NCBI GenBank assembly: GCA_023443515.1
Contig: JAEZUC010000129.1
Span: forward strand, 1 to 8,145
Length of the DNA stretch: 8,145 nt
Source: Bacillota bacterium
GTDB lineage: Bacteria > Bacillota > Clostridia > Acetivibrionales > DSM-1351
Direction: 5' to 3'
Notes under the pieces: generated by a model
What the model saw: the letters and a program-made list of their open reading frames with translations, nothing else
Databases searched by the model: none
What the model was told of the DNA's origin: nothing
Shown here: in pieces, positions 1 to 7,183 of the stretch
Numbering within the stretch: the first letter of the stretch is position 1
Layout: every line of letters starts with the position of its first letter
Translations under genes and position numbers: made by a program

Positions 1-3000
1 TATGCTGGTGGAGTGCTGGATCATGTATACTTGAGGAACTTAGAGGTTCATGAAGTCAATGGGAAAACTAACAATAAAAATAGTTTTGGAATAGTAATGT
101 GGATATCCGGTGGAACTTCCAGATATAATGATGTAATAGTTGAAGGCTGTTATGTCTATAACTCATCGCGTAGCGGGTTACGTGTTATGGGATCTGCTAA
201 TCTTTCAGGCTATCCTTATAATGAGGAAGAAGTTGCAAAGGCAAACACCAATGTTATAGTAAGAAATAACTATATTCAGCGTGTAGGTGGGGACGGAATA
301 GTTATAAATGTTGCTAATAAACCGCTAATTGAGAATAATGTATGTGACCAGGTTTCTCTGGATTCAAAATTGGACCCATATCAATATAATGCAGCAATGT
401 GGTCATATAGAACCCAGGATGCGATATTCCAGTACAATGAAGCCTTCCTGACTGAAAAGAATGAAGACGGAGAAGGATTTGACTGTGACTGGTCAATAGG
501 AACAGTTATGCAATACAACTATTCTCATGATAATGGCGGAGGCTTTATGCTGGTGTGTCTTGAGGAAGTGTTTGATGCTGTAATCAGATATAACATTAGC
601 CAGAATGACAGACGTAACCTATTTGTAGCCTCAAATACAGTAAATAATGTTGCAAAGGTGTATAACAATACATTCTATATTGGGCCAAATATGAATACCG
701 ACATAGTTCTTGACAAACAGGATGGAGGTAACCTGATTATGGAAAACAATATTTTCTATAATGCCGGGTCATACAAGGCACCTGTTTGGGGTGGAAGAAC
801 AGCTGGTTCAAAAATGGTCTATAATAACAATGCGTACTTTGGCTTTACTAATGCTCCTGAAGATGCAAATGGTATTTATAAAGACCCAATGATGATAGAT
901 CCGGGAAAAGGTGGAACTGCTTCAATAGTAGTAGATGAGAAGCATGACTTTACTATTGACTCTAAAATCAATACATTATACGGATATAAACTAAAAGCGG
1001 GATCACCACTGATAGGTAAGGGTAAGATTATTGAAAATAACGGAGGGAAAGACTATTTTGGGAATATGCTGATAGATGGCAAGCCTGATATAGGGGCGTT
1101 TGAATACTATAATGGTTCTACAATGTCGTTGTCAAGAAGCAGTGTATCTCTAGATACAGCAGGTGATAAAGCCTATGTAAAGATTCTTGCTGACACAGAG
1201 GCAGTAGCTGGTCAGGTAAAAGTGGAGTCATTGGATACTGGTGTTGCCACAGTTAAAAACCAAGCTGGTAACCTTGTTATTGAAGCGGTTGCTAAAGGAA
1301 GTACAGTAGTAACAGTTGAAAATCCTAATGATAATTCCAATAAACTAGAGGTTGCCGTTAATGTAGAAGGAAAGACACCTAGTGCAATTATTAATGATAA
1401 TAGTCCAAGTATTGAATATGTAGGTAAATTTGGATATAACGATAAATATGCAAATGGGTTAGACGAAGCTGGTATGCCTGAATATAACGGAGATATCCAT
1501 TATACAAACGTTCCTGGAAGCTATGTGGAGGTAACGTTTGTAGGAACAGGAATTGATGTACTCTCCAAAGTAGATAGAAATGCTTCAGATGCTCTATTGG
1601 TATCAGTTGATGGTCAGAATAAGGGAACAATTAACACTGAGGCTCCTAGTCTTAAGTATCCAGTAAGCGCAAACCAAGTTTGTGTCTATGCAATTGATGG
1701 ATTAGATTATGGAACTCATACACTTAAGCTTCAGCAGAATGGTGTAGGCTACATGAATATAGATGCTTTCAGAGTATATAGAGATTCCGAACAGCAACTG
1801 GACAAGTCAGCTCTTGAAGATATAATAGCACGAGCAAAGGCGATAAATGGAAGTGAATACACAACTGAAAGTTATGCCAAGCTGCAAACAGCAATAGCAG
1901 TAGCAGAAGCGGCTTTGGAAACTGTGTCAACTCAAGAACAGGTAAGTCAGGAAGTAAGCAAGCTACAGAGTGCAATTGATGGATTGGTTAAAGTATCAAA
2001 GCCGGTAGACCCAACACCGACGACGCCAACAACACCAACAACACCAACAACACCGACCCCAACGACATCAGTAAAAATAGAAAATGGCGTTATTACTATT
2101 ACTGCAAATGGAGAGAAGACATATAATGTAAACTCTTCTGATATTAAGAAGGCAATGGGTACTGCAAAGGATGATACATTTGTATTAATTGTTAAGAATG
2201 GTGATAAGTCAAATATCTCAGTTCGTGTACCTGCAAAGGATATTGCTGAGATAGGCAAAAATGCAGAAATACTGGTAGTTGATACTGGCTTAGCAAAATT
2301 TAATATTGAGACCGATGCTTTAATGGGAAGTATAAAAGATACTTCTCAGATAGTTGAAATTTCGGCTTCTATTAGCAATGCCGGAAACCCGGTCTATGAT
2401 TTATCTGTAAGTGTTGATGGTAAAAAGAATAGCAAGCTAAAAGGAATAAATACAAGCATTCTACACGAACTAAAAGGCGACCAGAAAGCTCATTTAGTGG
2501 TTGCAACCTACGTAAATAATGAAGGTAAGACCATTGTTATTAAAGACAGCAAATATGACCCGAAGACTAAACGCTTGGAGTTTGGTTTAAAGCAGCCCGG
2601 AAAATACATGATATCAAATCAGAAGGTTAAATTGAGTGATATTAATAATGCACTTTGGGCAAAAACCAGCATCGAGACATTAGCAGCAAGAGGCATAATA
2701 TCAGGATACGAAGATGGCACTTTCAAACCAAACCAAAATATAACCAGAGCACAGTTCATAACTATGCTACTGAACTCATTTGATATGGTTGAAACAAACA
2801 TTGATAGTACGTTTACGGATGCCAAAAAGGGAAGCTGGTACTTCAATGCATTATCAACTGCCCAGAAGCTAGGAATAGTAGCAGGTAAGGCTGATGGAAG
2901 CTTCGGAGTCAATGATGAAATTAGCAGACAGGATATGATTTTAATTGCATATCGTGTTGCAAAACTTAACAACATTGATTTTAGCGAAAAAGTAGTAGGT

Positions 3001-3174
3001 GACAATTTTGTGGATAGAAATGAGATATCAGGTTATGCGCTTGAGGCTATCCAGAAGATGCAACAAAGCGGCATAGTATCAGGTATGGCAGATGGTAGAT
3101 TTGTACCTAAGGGCAAGTCTACAAGAGCGCAGGCAACAGTTATTATATTTGGGATTCTTAACAGTGTAAACTAA
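1..3174 (+). CDS. SLH-anchored multidomain beta-helix surface protein (5' truncated)
   Basis: Secreted cell-surface protein that probably binds or cleaves a polysaccharide. The frame is open to the left edge. The GTG at 13 has no ribosome-binding site and lies inside the fold, so the true start and signal peptide are upstream. Numbering from window codon 1 (1057 residues seen): right-handed parallel beta-helix to about 370, with repeated turns such as VRNNYI, MQYNYS and IRYNIS and the closing motif DIGAFEY (363-369); Ig-like (BIG2-type) domain 373-457; jelly-roll carbohydrate-binding-like domain about 461-595; FIVAR-like helical segment about 602-665; Pro-Thr linker 671-690; beta-rich domain about 692-877 resembling those often found before SLH triads; SLH repeats at about 878-926, 938-990 and 1003-1053. 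The SLH signatures are ITRAQF, ISRQDM and STRAQA, all keeping the Arg. Beta-helix folds occur in pectate lyases and other glycan enzymes, but I cannot assign catalytic residues or a family. Lyase, glycoside hydrolase or non-catalytic adhesin all remain possible. Confidence 0.9.
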   Translation, partial: YAGGVLDHVYLRNLEVHEVNGKTNNKNSFGIVMWISGGTSRYNDVIVEGCYVYNSSRSGLRVMGSANLSGYPYNEEEVAKANTNVIVRNNYIQRVGGDGIVINVANKPLIENNVCDQVSLDSKLDPYQYNAAMWSYRTQDAIFQYNEAFLTEKNEDGEGFDCDWSIGTVMQYNYSHDNGGGFMLVCLEEVFDAVIRYNISQNDRRNLFVASNTVNNVAKVYNNTFYIGPNMNTDIVLDKQDGGNLIMENNIFYNAGSYKAPVWGGRTAGSKMVYNNNAYFGFTNAPEDANGIYKDPMMIDPGKGGTASIVVDEKHDFTIDSKINTLYGYKLKAGSPLIGKGKIIENNGGKDYFGNMLIDGKPDIGAFEYYNGSTMSLSRSSVSLDTAGDKAYVKILADTEAVAGQVKVESLDTGVATVKNQAGNLVIEAVAKGSTVVTVENPNDNSNKLEVAVNVEGKTPSAIINDNSPSIEYVGKFGYNDKYANGLDEAGMPEYNGDIHYTNVPGSYVEVTFVGTGIDVLSKVDRNASDALLVSVDGQNKGTINTEAPSLKYPVSANQVCVYAIDGLDYGTHTLKLQQNGVGYMNIDAFRVYRDSEQQLDKSALEDIIARAKAINGSEYTTESYAKLQTAIAVAEAALETVSTQEQVSQEVSKLQSAIDGLVKVSKPVDPTPTTPTTPTTPTTPTPTTSVKIENGVITITANGEKTYNVNSSDIKKAMGTAKDDTFVLIVKNGDKSNISVRVPAKDIAEIGKNAEILVVDTGLAKFNIETDALMGSIKDTSQIVEISASISNAGNPVYDLSVSVDGKKNSKLKGINTSILHELKGDQKAHLVVATYVNNEGKTIVIKDSKYDPKTKRLEFGLKQPGKYMISNQKVKLSDINNALWAKTSIETLAARGIISGYEDGTFKPNQNITRAQFITMLLNSFDMVETNIDSTFTDAKKGSWYFNALSTAQKLGIVAGKADGSFGVNDEISRQDMILIAYRVAKLNNIDFSEKVVGDNFVDRNEISGYALEAIQKMQQSGIVSGMADGRFVPKGKSTRAQATVIIFGILNSVN
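2007..2067 (+). repeat. Pro-Thr linker repeat, 9-nt unit, T-free tract
   Basis: Tandem CCN-ACN-ACN codons encode a PTT-repeat linker between the FIVAR-like segment and the pre-SLH domain. The + strand contains no T across this tract. A 32-nt stretch at 2026-2057 is identical to 7910-7941 in the second surface-protein gene. Such linkers are flexible and are often O-glycosylated in secreted clostridial enzymes; glycosylation here is inference. Confidence 0.9.
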
Positions 3175-3193
3175 CAGCTATACTCAAAATAAG

Positions 3194-3235
3194 AGGAGCT
3201 CATATAAGGGTTAATACTATTTATGAGCTCCTTTT
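3194..3235 (+). terminator. Rho-independent terminator after the surface-protein gene
   Basis: A perfect 11-bp stem (3194-3204 with 3222-3232, core GGAGCTCAT) has a 17-nt loop and is followed by TTTT. It begins 20 bp after the stop codon at 3172-3174. It should separate this transcript from the importer operon downstream. Confidence 0.85.
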
Positions 3236-3240
3236 ACTTC

Positions 3241-3259
3241 TATGATGTTGCACATCATA
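3241..3259. promoter_or_regulatory. 19-bp perfect dyad, candidate operator
   Basis: TATGATGT-TGC-ACATCATA has 8-bp arms and a 3-nt centre. It lies right after the terminator and about 55 bp upstream of the first candidate -35 box. That position and symmetry suit a dimeric regulator upstream of the importer promoters. It has no U-tract, so it is unlikely to be a second terminator. The regulator is unknown, and the dyad may simply be a small hairpin. Confidence 0.4.
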
Positions 3260-3313
3260 ATTACAAATAAAAAGTATCTAAAATTTATAAAGTATATCTA
3301 ATGTTTTTAAACT

Positions 3314-3341
3314 TTTACACTAAATTGTAACAATATATAAT
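3314..3341 (+). promoter_or_regulatory. Candidate sigma-A promoter P1 for the importer operon
   Basis: The -35 box is TTTACA (3314-3319) and the -10 box is TATAAT (3336-3341), with a 16-bp spacer. The -10 is a perfect match and the -35 matches 5 of 6 bases. Predicted transcription start is near 3348, leaving a leader of about 197 nt before the first permease. In AT-rich DNA chance matches are common, so confidence is moderate. Confidence 0.55.
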
Positions 3342-3411
3342 GGTATTAAAGGGATAGCAACTGATTAAGTAAAGTAATTTATGTGGATTTGCTGAATATT
3401 GCAAAAAAAAG

Positions 3412-3440
3412 TTTACATAAATATCGGTATGGTTTATTAT
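3412..3440 (+). promoter_or_regulatory. Candidate sigma-A promoter P2 for the importer operon
   Basis: The -35 box is TTTACA (3412-3417) and the -10 box is TATTAT (3435-3440), with the optimal 17-bp spacer. Each box matches 5 of 6 consensus bases. Predicted start is near 3447, about 98 nt before the first permease. The -35 box overlaps one arm of a spaced inverted repeat (ATTTATGT at 3377-3384, ACATAAAT at 3415-3422). Together with P1 it would form a tandem promoter. Confidence 0.55.
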
Positions 3441-3530
3441 ATCTTTATTTTCCATTTAGAAAAGTTTTTTACATATTTGTGATACTACCACTTAGAGTGG
3501 CTATTCTACTATTTGGTATATATTCATAAA

Positions 3531-3547
3531 AGGAGGTGAATAGTTTG
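3531..3547 (+). promoter_or_regulatory. Ribosome-binding site that fixes a TTG start
   Basis: A near-perfect Shine-Dalgarno sequence, AGGAGGTGA at 3531-3539, is followed by TTG at 3545 with 8 nt between AGGAGG and the codon. The in-frame GTG at 3536 is part of the Shine-Dalgarno sequence itself and cannot be efficiently used with it, so TTG is the better start. Confidence 0.85.
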
Positions 3548-4483
3548 AACTCTAAAATAAAAAAAGGTTTTATTAAAAAAAGAGATTTATACTTGTTGCT
3601 TATGGTATTACCGGGAACATTGTGGTTTTTAATTTTCAAAATAATTCCTATGTTTGGCGTTTTGATTGCATTTAAAGACTTTAGGGTTAATCCCAATGGA
3701 TTTTTCAGTAGCTTTTTTAATAGCGAGTGGATTGGTTTGGAAAACTTTAAATTCTTATTCATGACCAGCGACGCGTTTATTATTACTAGAAATACCCTCT
3801 GCTATAACACTGTATGGATACTCCTAACACTGGTACTATCAGTAATCTTTGCAATAGGGTTGAATGAAATAAAATCCAAACTAATATCTAAAGTATATCA
3901 GACCAGTATGTTATTTCCATTTTTCTTATCATGGGTAGTTGCCAATTACTTTGTATTTGCATTTTTAAGTGTAGACAAGGGTGTCATCAATAATATGCTT
4001 GCTGTATTCGGCTTTGAAGAAGTTATGTGGTACATGGATGCAAAATATTGGCCATACATACTTACAATAATGAACTTATGGAAAGGGCTTGGATATCAGA
4101 CAGTATTCTATTTAGCAGCAATTTGCGGAATTGATAATTCGTATTATGAAGCAGCAATGATTGATGGTGCGTCTAAATGGGCGCAGATTAAAAATATAAC
4201 CATACCAATGCTTTCTCCGCTTATGATAATTTTGACGCTTTTAGCAATAGGAAGAATTTTTTATGCTGATTTTGGTTTGTTCTATGTAGTACCAAGAGAA
4301 TCTGGAGCATTATTTGATGCAACTAATGTAATCGATACATACGTTTACAGAGCATTTAGACAATTAGGCGATATTGGAATGAGTTCTGCTGCAGGATTTT
4401 ATCAGTCTATTGTTGGTTTTATTTTAGTATTTGCTTCAAATATGGTGGTAAAAAGAATAGATCCAGAAAAGTCTCTGTTCTAG
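3545..4483 (+). CDS. ABC sugar importer permease, LplB/YteP family
   Basis: Inner-membrane permease of a carbohydrate ABC importer. It pairs with the permease encoded next to form the channel that receives oligosaccharide from the binding protein. From the TTG start it has 312 residues, usual for the family. The N-terminus (RDLYLLLMVLPGTLWF) and the downstream segment with FKDFRV and WIGLENFKFLF are typical of LplB-type permeases. Likely membrane segments are near residues 15-42, 88-108, 116-141, 169-196, 220-242 and 282-306. The EAA loop that docks on the ATPase starts at Y200, with E202-A-A and G208 in EAAMIDGASKW, and ends in the IPMLSP stretch. It is first in the operon, 29 bp before the second permease. 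The family is clear; the substrate is not, as relatives import varied plant-derived oligosaccharides. Confidence 0.93.
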   Translation: MNSKIKKGFIKKRDLYLLLMVLPGTLWFLIFKIIPMFGVLIAFKDFRVNPNGFFSSFFNSEWIGLENFKFLFMTSDAFIITRNTLCYNTVWILLTLVLSVIFAIGLNEIKSKLISKVYQTSMLFPFFLSWVVANYFVFAFLSVDKGVINNMLAVFGFEEVMWYMDAKYWPYILTIMNLWKGLGYQTVFYLAAICGIDNSYYEAAMIDGASKWAQIKNITIPMLSPLMIILTLLAIGRIFYADFGLFYVVPRESGALFDATNVIDTYVYRAFRQLGDIGMSSAAGFYQSIVGFILVFASNMVVKRIDPEKSLF

Positions 4484-4512
4484 ATGAAAATTTTTGTATA
4501 AGGTGGCCTGCT

Positions 4513-5469
4513 ATGGACAAACAGATAACATATAAGGGAAGTAAAAAGCCAAAAAAATCGGCTTCAAAGAAAAAAAAGATAGGTGCAATTTCAACGGGAC
4601 CAAATATTTTATTAAATATACTATTCGTATTGTACTCGTGCTTTTGTATCTTGCCTTTCATTTTAGTAGCTATAGTTTCCGTTACTGATGAAAAGTCTCT
4701 TGTTGATAATGGATATAGTTTTATACCGGATAACTTATCATTTAAGGCCTATAAATATTTATTTACAACCGGTGAGCAAATGTTCCGCTCCTTTGGAATT
4801 AGCTTAACTGTAACAGTTGTTGGAACCTGTTTAGGGGTATTAATAATGTCTATGTATGCCTATGGCATATTTAGAAAAGATTTTAGATTTAGAAAGCATT
4901 TCTCATTTTTGGCGTTTATTACAATGTTGTTTAGTGGAGGAATAGTACCGACCTATCTGGTTTGTACTCAAATGTTACACCTTAAAGATAGTATTCTTGC
5001 TTTAATTTTACCTTTGTGTGTAGGACCTTTTTATATAATGATTTTAAGGACATTCTTTCAGACAAGTGTACCTGAGTCATTAATTGAATCAGCAACATTA
5101 GATGGTGCTGGGGAGTTTCGAATATTATTGCAGGTTGTGGCTCCCATATCTTTACCGGGAATAGCAACAATAGCATTATTTACTACTTTAGATTATTGGA
5201 ATGATTGGTATAATGCAATGCTTTATATTAATACTGAAAGTCTATATCCGCTCCAATATCTTCTTATGTCAATACAGGATAATATGGACTTTATCATGAG
5301 AAATAGAACTCAAATAACTGGAAGTCAGGTAGAAATATTTGCAAGCATGCCAAAGGAAAGTGTAAGAATGGCTATGGTAGTAGTAGGAACAATACCAATT
5401 GCATTGTCATACCCGTTTTTTCAGAGATATTTTATACAAGGCTTGCAAATGGGGTCTGTAAAAGGTTGA
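4513..5469 (+). CDS. ABC sugar importer permease, YtcP/LplC family
   Basis: Second membrane subunit of the same importer, 318 residues and full length; it ends with the family-typical tail YFIQGLQMGSVKG. The start ATG follows AAGGTGG (4500-4506) with 6 nt spacing. A lysine-rich cytoplasmic N-terminus (residues 11-22) precedes the first membrane segment. Likely membrane segments are near 32-58, 94-120, 130-151, 159-182, 213-235 and 286-308. The EAA loop contains E192-S-A, with G198 in ESATLDGAG, and closes with the PISLP stretch; Ser replaces the first Ala of the motif, as often happens in this subfamily. It is co-transcribed with the upstream permease (29-bp gap). No ATPase gene lies beside it, so energy probably comes from a shared MsmK/MsmX-type ATPase encoded elsewhere; that is inference from the family. 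Confidence 0.93.
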   Translation: MDKQITYKGSKKPKKSASKKKKIGAISTGPNILLNILFVLYSCFCILPFILVAIVSVTDEKSLVDNGYSFIPDNLSFKAYKYLFTTGEQMFRSFGISLTVTVVGTCLGVLIMSMYAYGIFRKDFRFRKHFSFLAFITMLFSGGIVPTYLVCTQMLHLKDSILALILPLCVGPFYIMILRTFFQTSVPESLIESATLDGAGEFRILLQVVAPISLPGIATIALFTTLDYWNDWYNAMLYINTESLYPLQYLLMSIQDNMDFIMRNRTQITGSQVEIFASMPKESVRMAMVVVGTIPIALSYPFFQRYFIQGLQMGSVKG

Positions 5470-5506
5470 TTTCAAAAGCAATATTGGGATAGCAGTAAAC
5501 CTTGAA

Positions 5507-5532
5507 TTTAATTATCCATAAGGATGATTTAA
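5507..5532 (+). other. Intercistronic hairpin before the binding-protein gene
   Basis: An AT-rich stem of 8 contiguous pairs (5510-5517 with 5522-5529, including one G-U) encloses an ATAA loop and extends by two more pairs past a mismatch. No U-tract follows, so it is not a standard terminator. It sits in the 111-bp gap between the permease and binding-protein genes, where an RNA hairpin could protect the downstream message. I found no convincing promoter in this gap. Confidence 0.5.
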
Positions 5533-5580
5533 ATAAAAGAATAATTAAATATTTAATGCATTATTAAAAGGAGGAATTTT

Positions 5581-7107
5581 ATGTCAAAATTTTTTAATGC
5601 CAAAAGAGTTACTGCTTTGTCTATGAGTATCTTGATGGCAACTACGTTAATGCTTTCAGGTTGTGGAAAGGATAGTGCATCAGGGGATACTTCAATTTCA
5701 TCTCAAACTAGCGGTAGTGAAGCGACTAATACGCAAAAAGAAGAGTTAAAGCCATACGAAATTGTATGGAATACTATTGGAACACCTATGAAAGATACTG
5801 AGATGGTATTCCAAGAGGTAAGTAAGTACACAAAGGAAAAGTTTAATGCAACAGTAAAGATGAACATATTTGACTGGTCGAAGTATGAGGAAAAAATGCA
5901 GGTAATAGTTCAGTCAGGAGAACAGTATGACATTGCATTTACTTGTTCCTGGGCACTGCCTTATGAGCAAATGGTTGCTAAAAATGCCTTTTTGCCAGTA
6001 GATGACCTTTTAGAAAAGCATGGTAAGGGAATTAAAGAAATCCTTTCGCCTTTATTTCTTGAAGGAAATAAAGTAAAAGGGAAGCTGTATGCAGTACCAA
6101 ATAATAAAGAATTATCTCCTCAGAATGTATTTACCTTTAATAAAAAATTAGTTGAAAAGTATAATATGGATGTTTCCAAGGTTAAGACTTTACAAGACTT
6201 AGAACCATTGATGGAAACCATAAAGAAAAATGAGAAGGATATAGTTGATATATTTGGAGCTGATGCGGGTGTATATCATCAGGTAGATTATGTATTGGGT
6301 GCCAGTCCGGCATTTGTTATTCCATATGACTCTACTGACGGTAAAATCGTAAATATGTATGATATACCTAAAGTTAAGGAAGATACAAAAACCTTAAACA
6401 AATTCTATAAGGCCGGATATCTAAGAAAAGATATTGCAACCTTTGAGGGGATGGACAGAACAAAATCTGATAAATGGTTTGTATATGAAGGAACATGGCT
6501 TCCCGGTTCAGATGAGTCTACCTGGAATAAACAAGGAATCACGCCTGTAGTATCAGTACCACAATTTGAAAAGACTTATATTACAAACAACCATATCTCA
6601 GGATCAATGCTTGGTATTTCTGTAACGTCACAGGATCCTGAAAGAGTCATGATGTTCTTAAATTTACTTAATACAGACAAATATCTGAGAAACTTAGTTG
6701 ACTCCGGTATTGAGAATGTTCATTACAAGATGGAAAATGGCAAACAAGTTGATTTGCAACAAGGTATAGATAATTATAACATGAGTAGTTTTTCACTTGG
6801 AAATGTATTCCTCCTAAATCTTACACCAGAAGAACCTGATGATAAATGGGAACAGTATAAAAAGTTGAATGATAGTGCATTAAAATCACCAATACTTGGG
6901 TTTAAAGCAAATATTGATGGTATAAAGAAAGAAATTGCAGCATTTGAAAATATCCAGAAAGAATTTGTTAATTTAATGGCAAATGGTGTAATTGAAATTG
7001 ATGAAATACTCCCTAAGTATATGGACAAGATGAACGCAGCTGGATATGAAAAAGTTAAAGCTGAGTTACAGAAACAATTGGATGATTGGAAAGCAACCCA
7101 AAAATAA
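5581..7107 (+). CDS. Extracellular sugar-binding lipoprotein, LplA/YtcQ-like with DUF3502-like C-terminus
   Basis: Solute-binding protein of the importer: it captures oligosaccharide outside the cell and delivers it to the two permeases. It has 508 residues, usual for this large-lobed subfamily. The ATG follows AAGGAGG (5568-5574) with 6 nt spacing. The N-terminus is a lipoprotein signal with lipobox LSGC; Cys28 is the predicted lipidated residue, followed by a Ser/Thr-rich tether to about residue 50. The body (about 58-370) has the type-1 extracellular binding fold with the typical stretch KMQVIVQSGEQYDIAFT. From about 375 (SGIENVHY) to the end, including SPILGF near 436, it resembles the DUF3502 domain of these proteins. 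Aromatic residues such as W121 and the Trp-rich region near 300-320 are plausible sugar contacts but not proven. Substrate is unknown. Confidence 0.93.
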   Translation: MSKFFNAKRVTALSMSILMATTLMLSGCGKDSASGDTSISSQTSGSEATNTQKEELKPYEIVWNTIGTPMKDTEMVFQEVSKYTKEKFNATVKMNIFDWSKYEEKMQVIVQSGEQYDIAFTCSWALPYEQMVAKNAFLPVDDLLEKHGKGIKEILSPLFLEGNKVKGKLYAVPNNKELSPQNVFTFNKKLVEKYNMDVSKVKTLQDLEPLMETIKKNEKDIVDIFGADAGVYHQVDYVLGASPAFVIPYDSTDGKIVNMYDIPKVKEDTKTLNKFYKAGYLRKDIATFEGMDRTKSDKWFVYEGTWLPGSDESTWNKQGITPVVSVPQFEKTYITNNHISGSMLGISVTSQDPERVMMFLNLLNTDKYLRNLVDSGIENVHYKMENGKQVDLQQGIDNYNMSSFSLGNVFLLNLTPEEPDDKWEQYKKLNDSALKSPILGFKANIDGIKKEIAAFENIQKEFVNLMANGVIEIDEILPKYMDKMNAAGYEKVKAELQKQLDDWKATQK

Positions 7108-7115
7108 AAAAGTAC

Positions 7116-7157
7116 ATACGAATATGCTTGAAATTTTTATTTCAGGCATATTCGTAT
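7116..7157 (+). other. Strong 18-bp hairpin after the binding-protein gene, no U-tract on + strand
   Basis: An 18-pair stem (7116-7133 with 7140-7157, one G-U) encloses a 6-nt loop (TTTTTA). On the + strand it is followed by AAAAATTATT rather than a U-run, so it is a poor intrinsic terminator in gene direction. It starts 8 bp after the stop codon and ends 26 bp before the next start. It may stabilise the 3' end of the importer message or allow partial read-through into the next gene. On the - strand the stem would be followed, 4 nt later, by a T-run, but no - strand gene needs it. Confidence 0.7.
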
Positions 7158-7183
7158 AAAAATTATTAATAGGGGGGAAAGTC

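Noticed and set aside
13..15. GTG as the start of the large surface protein
   Set aside because: The frame is open upstream to the window edge, no ribosome-binding site precedes it, and no signal peptide follows, as would be needed for a secreted SLH protein.
1947..2258. - strand open frame over the first linker (VGVVGVVG)
   Set aside because: It is antisense to the linker and pre-SLH domain of the large surface protein, with no coding signature of its own.
3271..3300. Imperfect direct repeat AAAGTATCTA / AAAGTATATCTA upstream of P1
   Set aside because: It is short and AT-rich and easily arises by chance; there is no support for it as a regulator site.
3488..3500. Small hairpin CCACT-TAG-AGTGG in the leader of the importer operon
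   Set aside because: It has only 5 pairs, no U-tract and no riboswitch-like context; I cannot assign it a role.
5502..5530. Possible promoter (TTGAAT) before the binding-protein gene
   Set aside because: No acceptable -10 box lies 16-18 bp downstream; the match is chance in AT-rich DNA.
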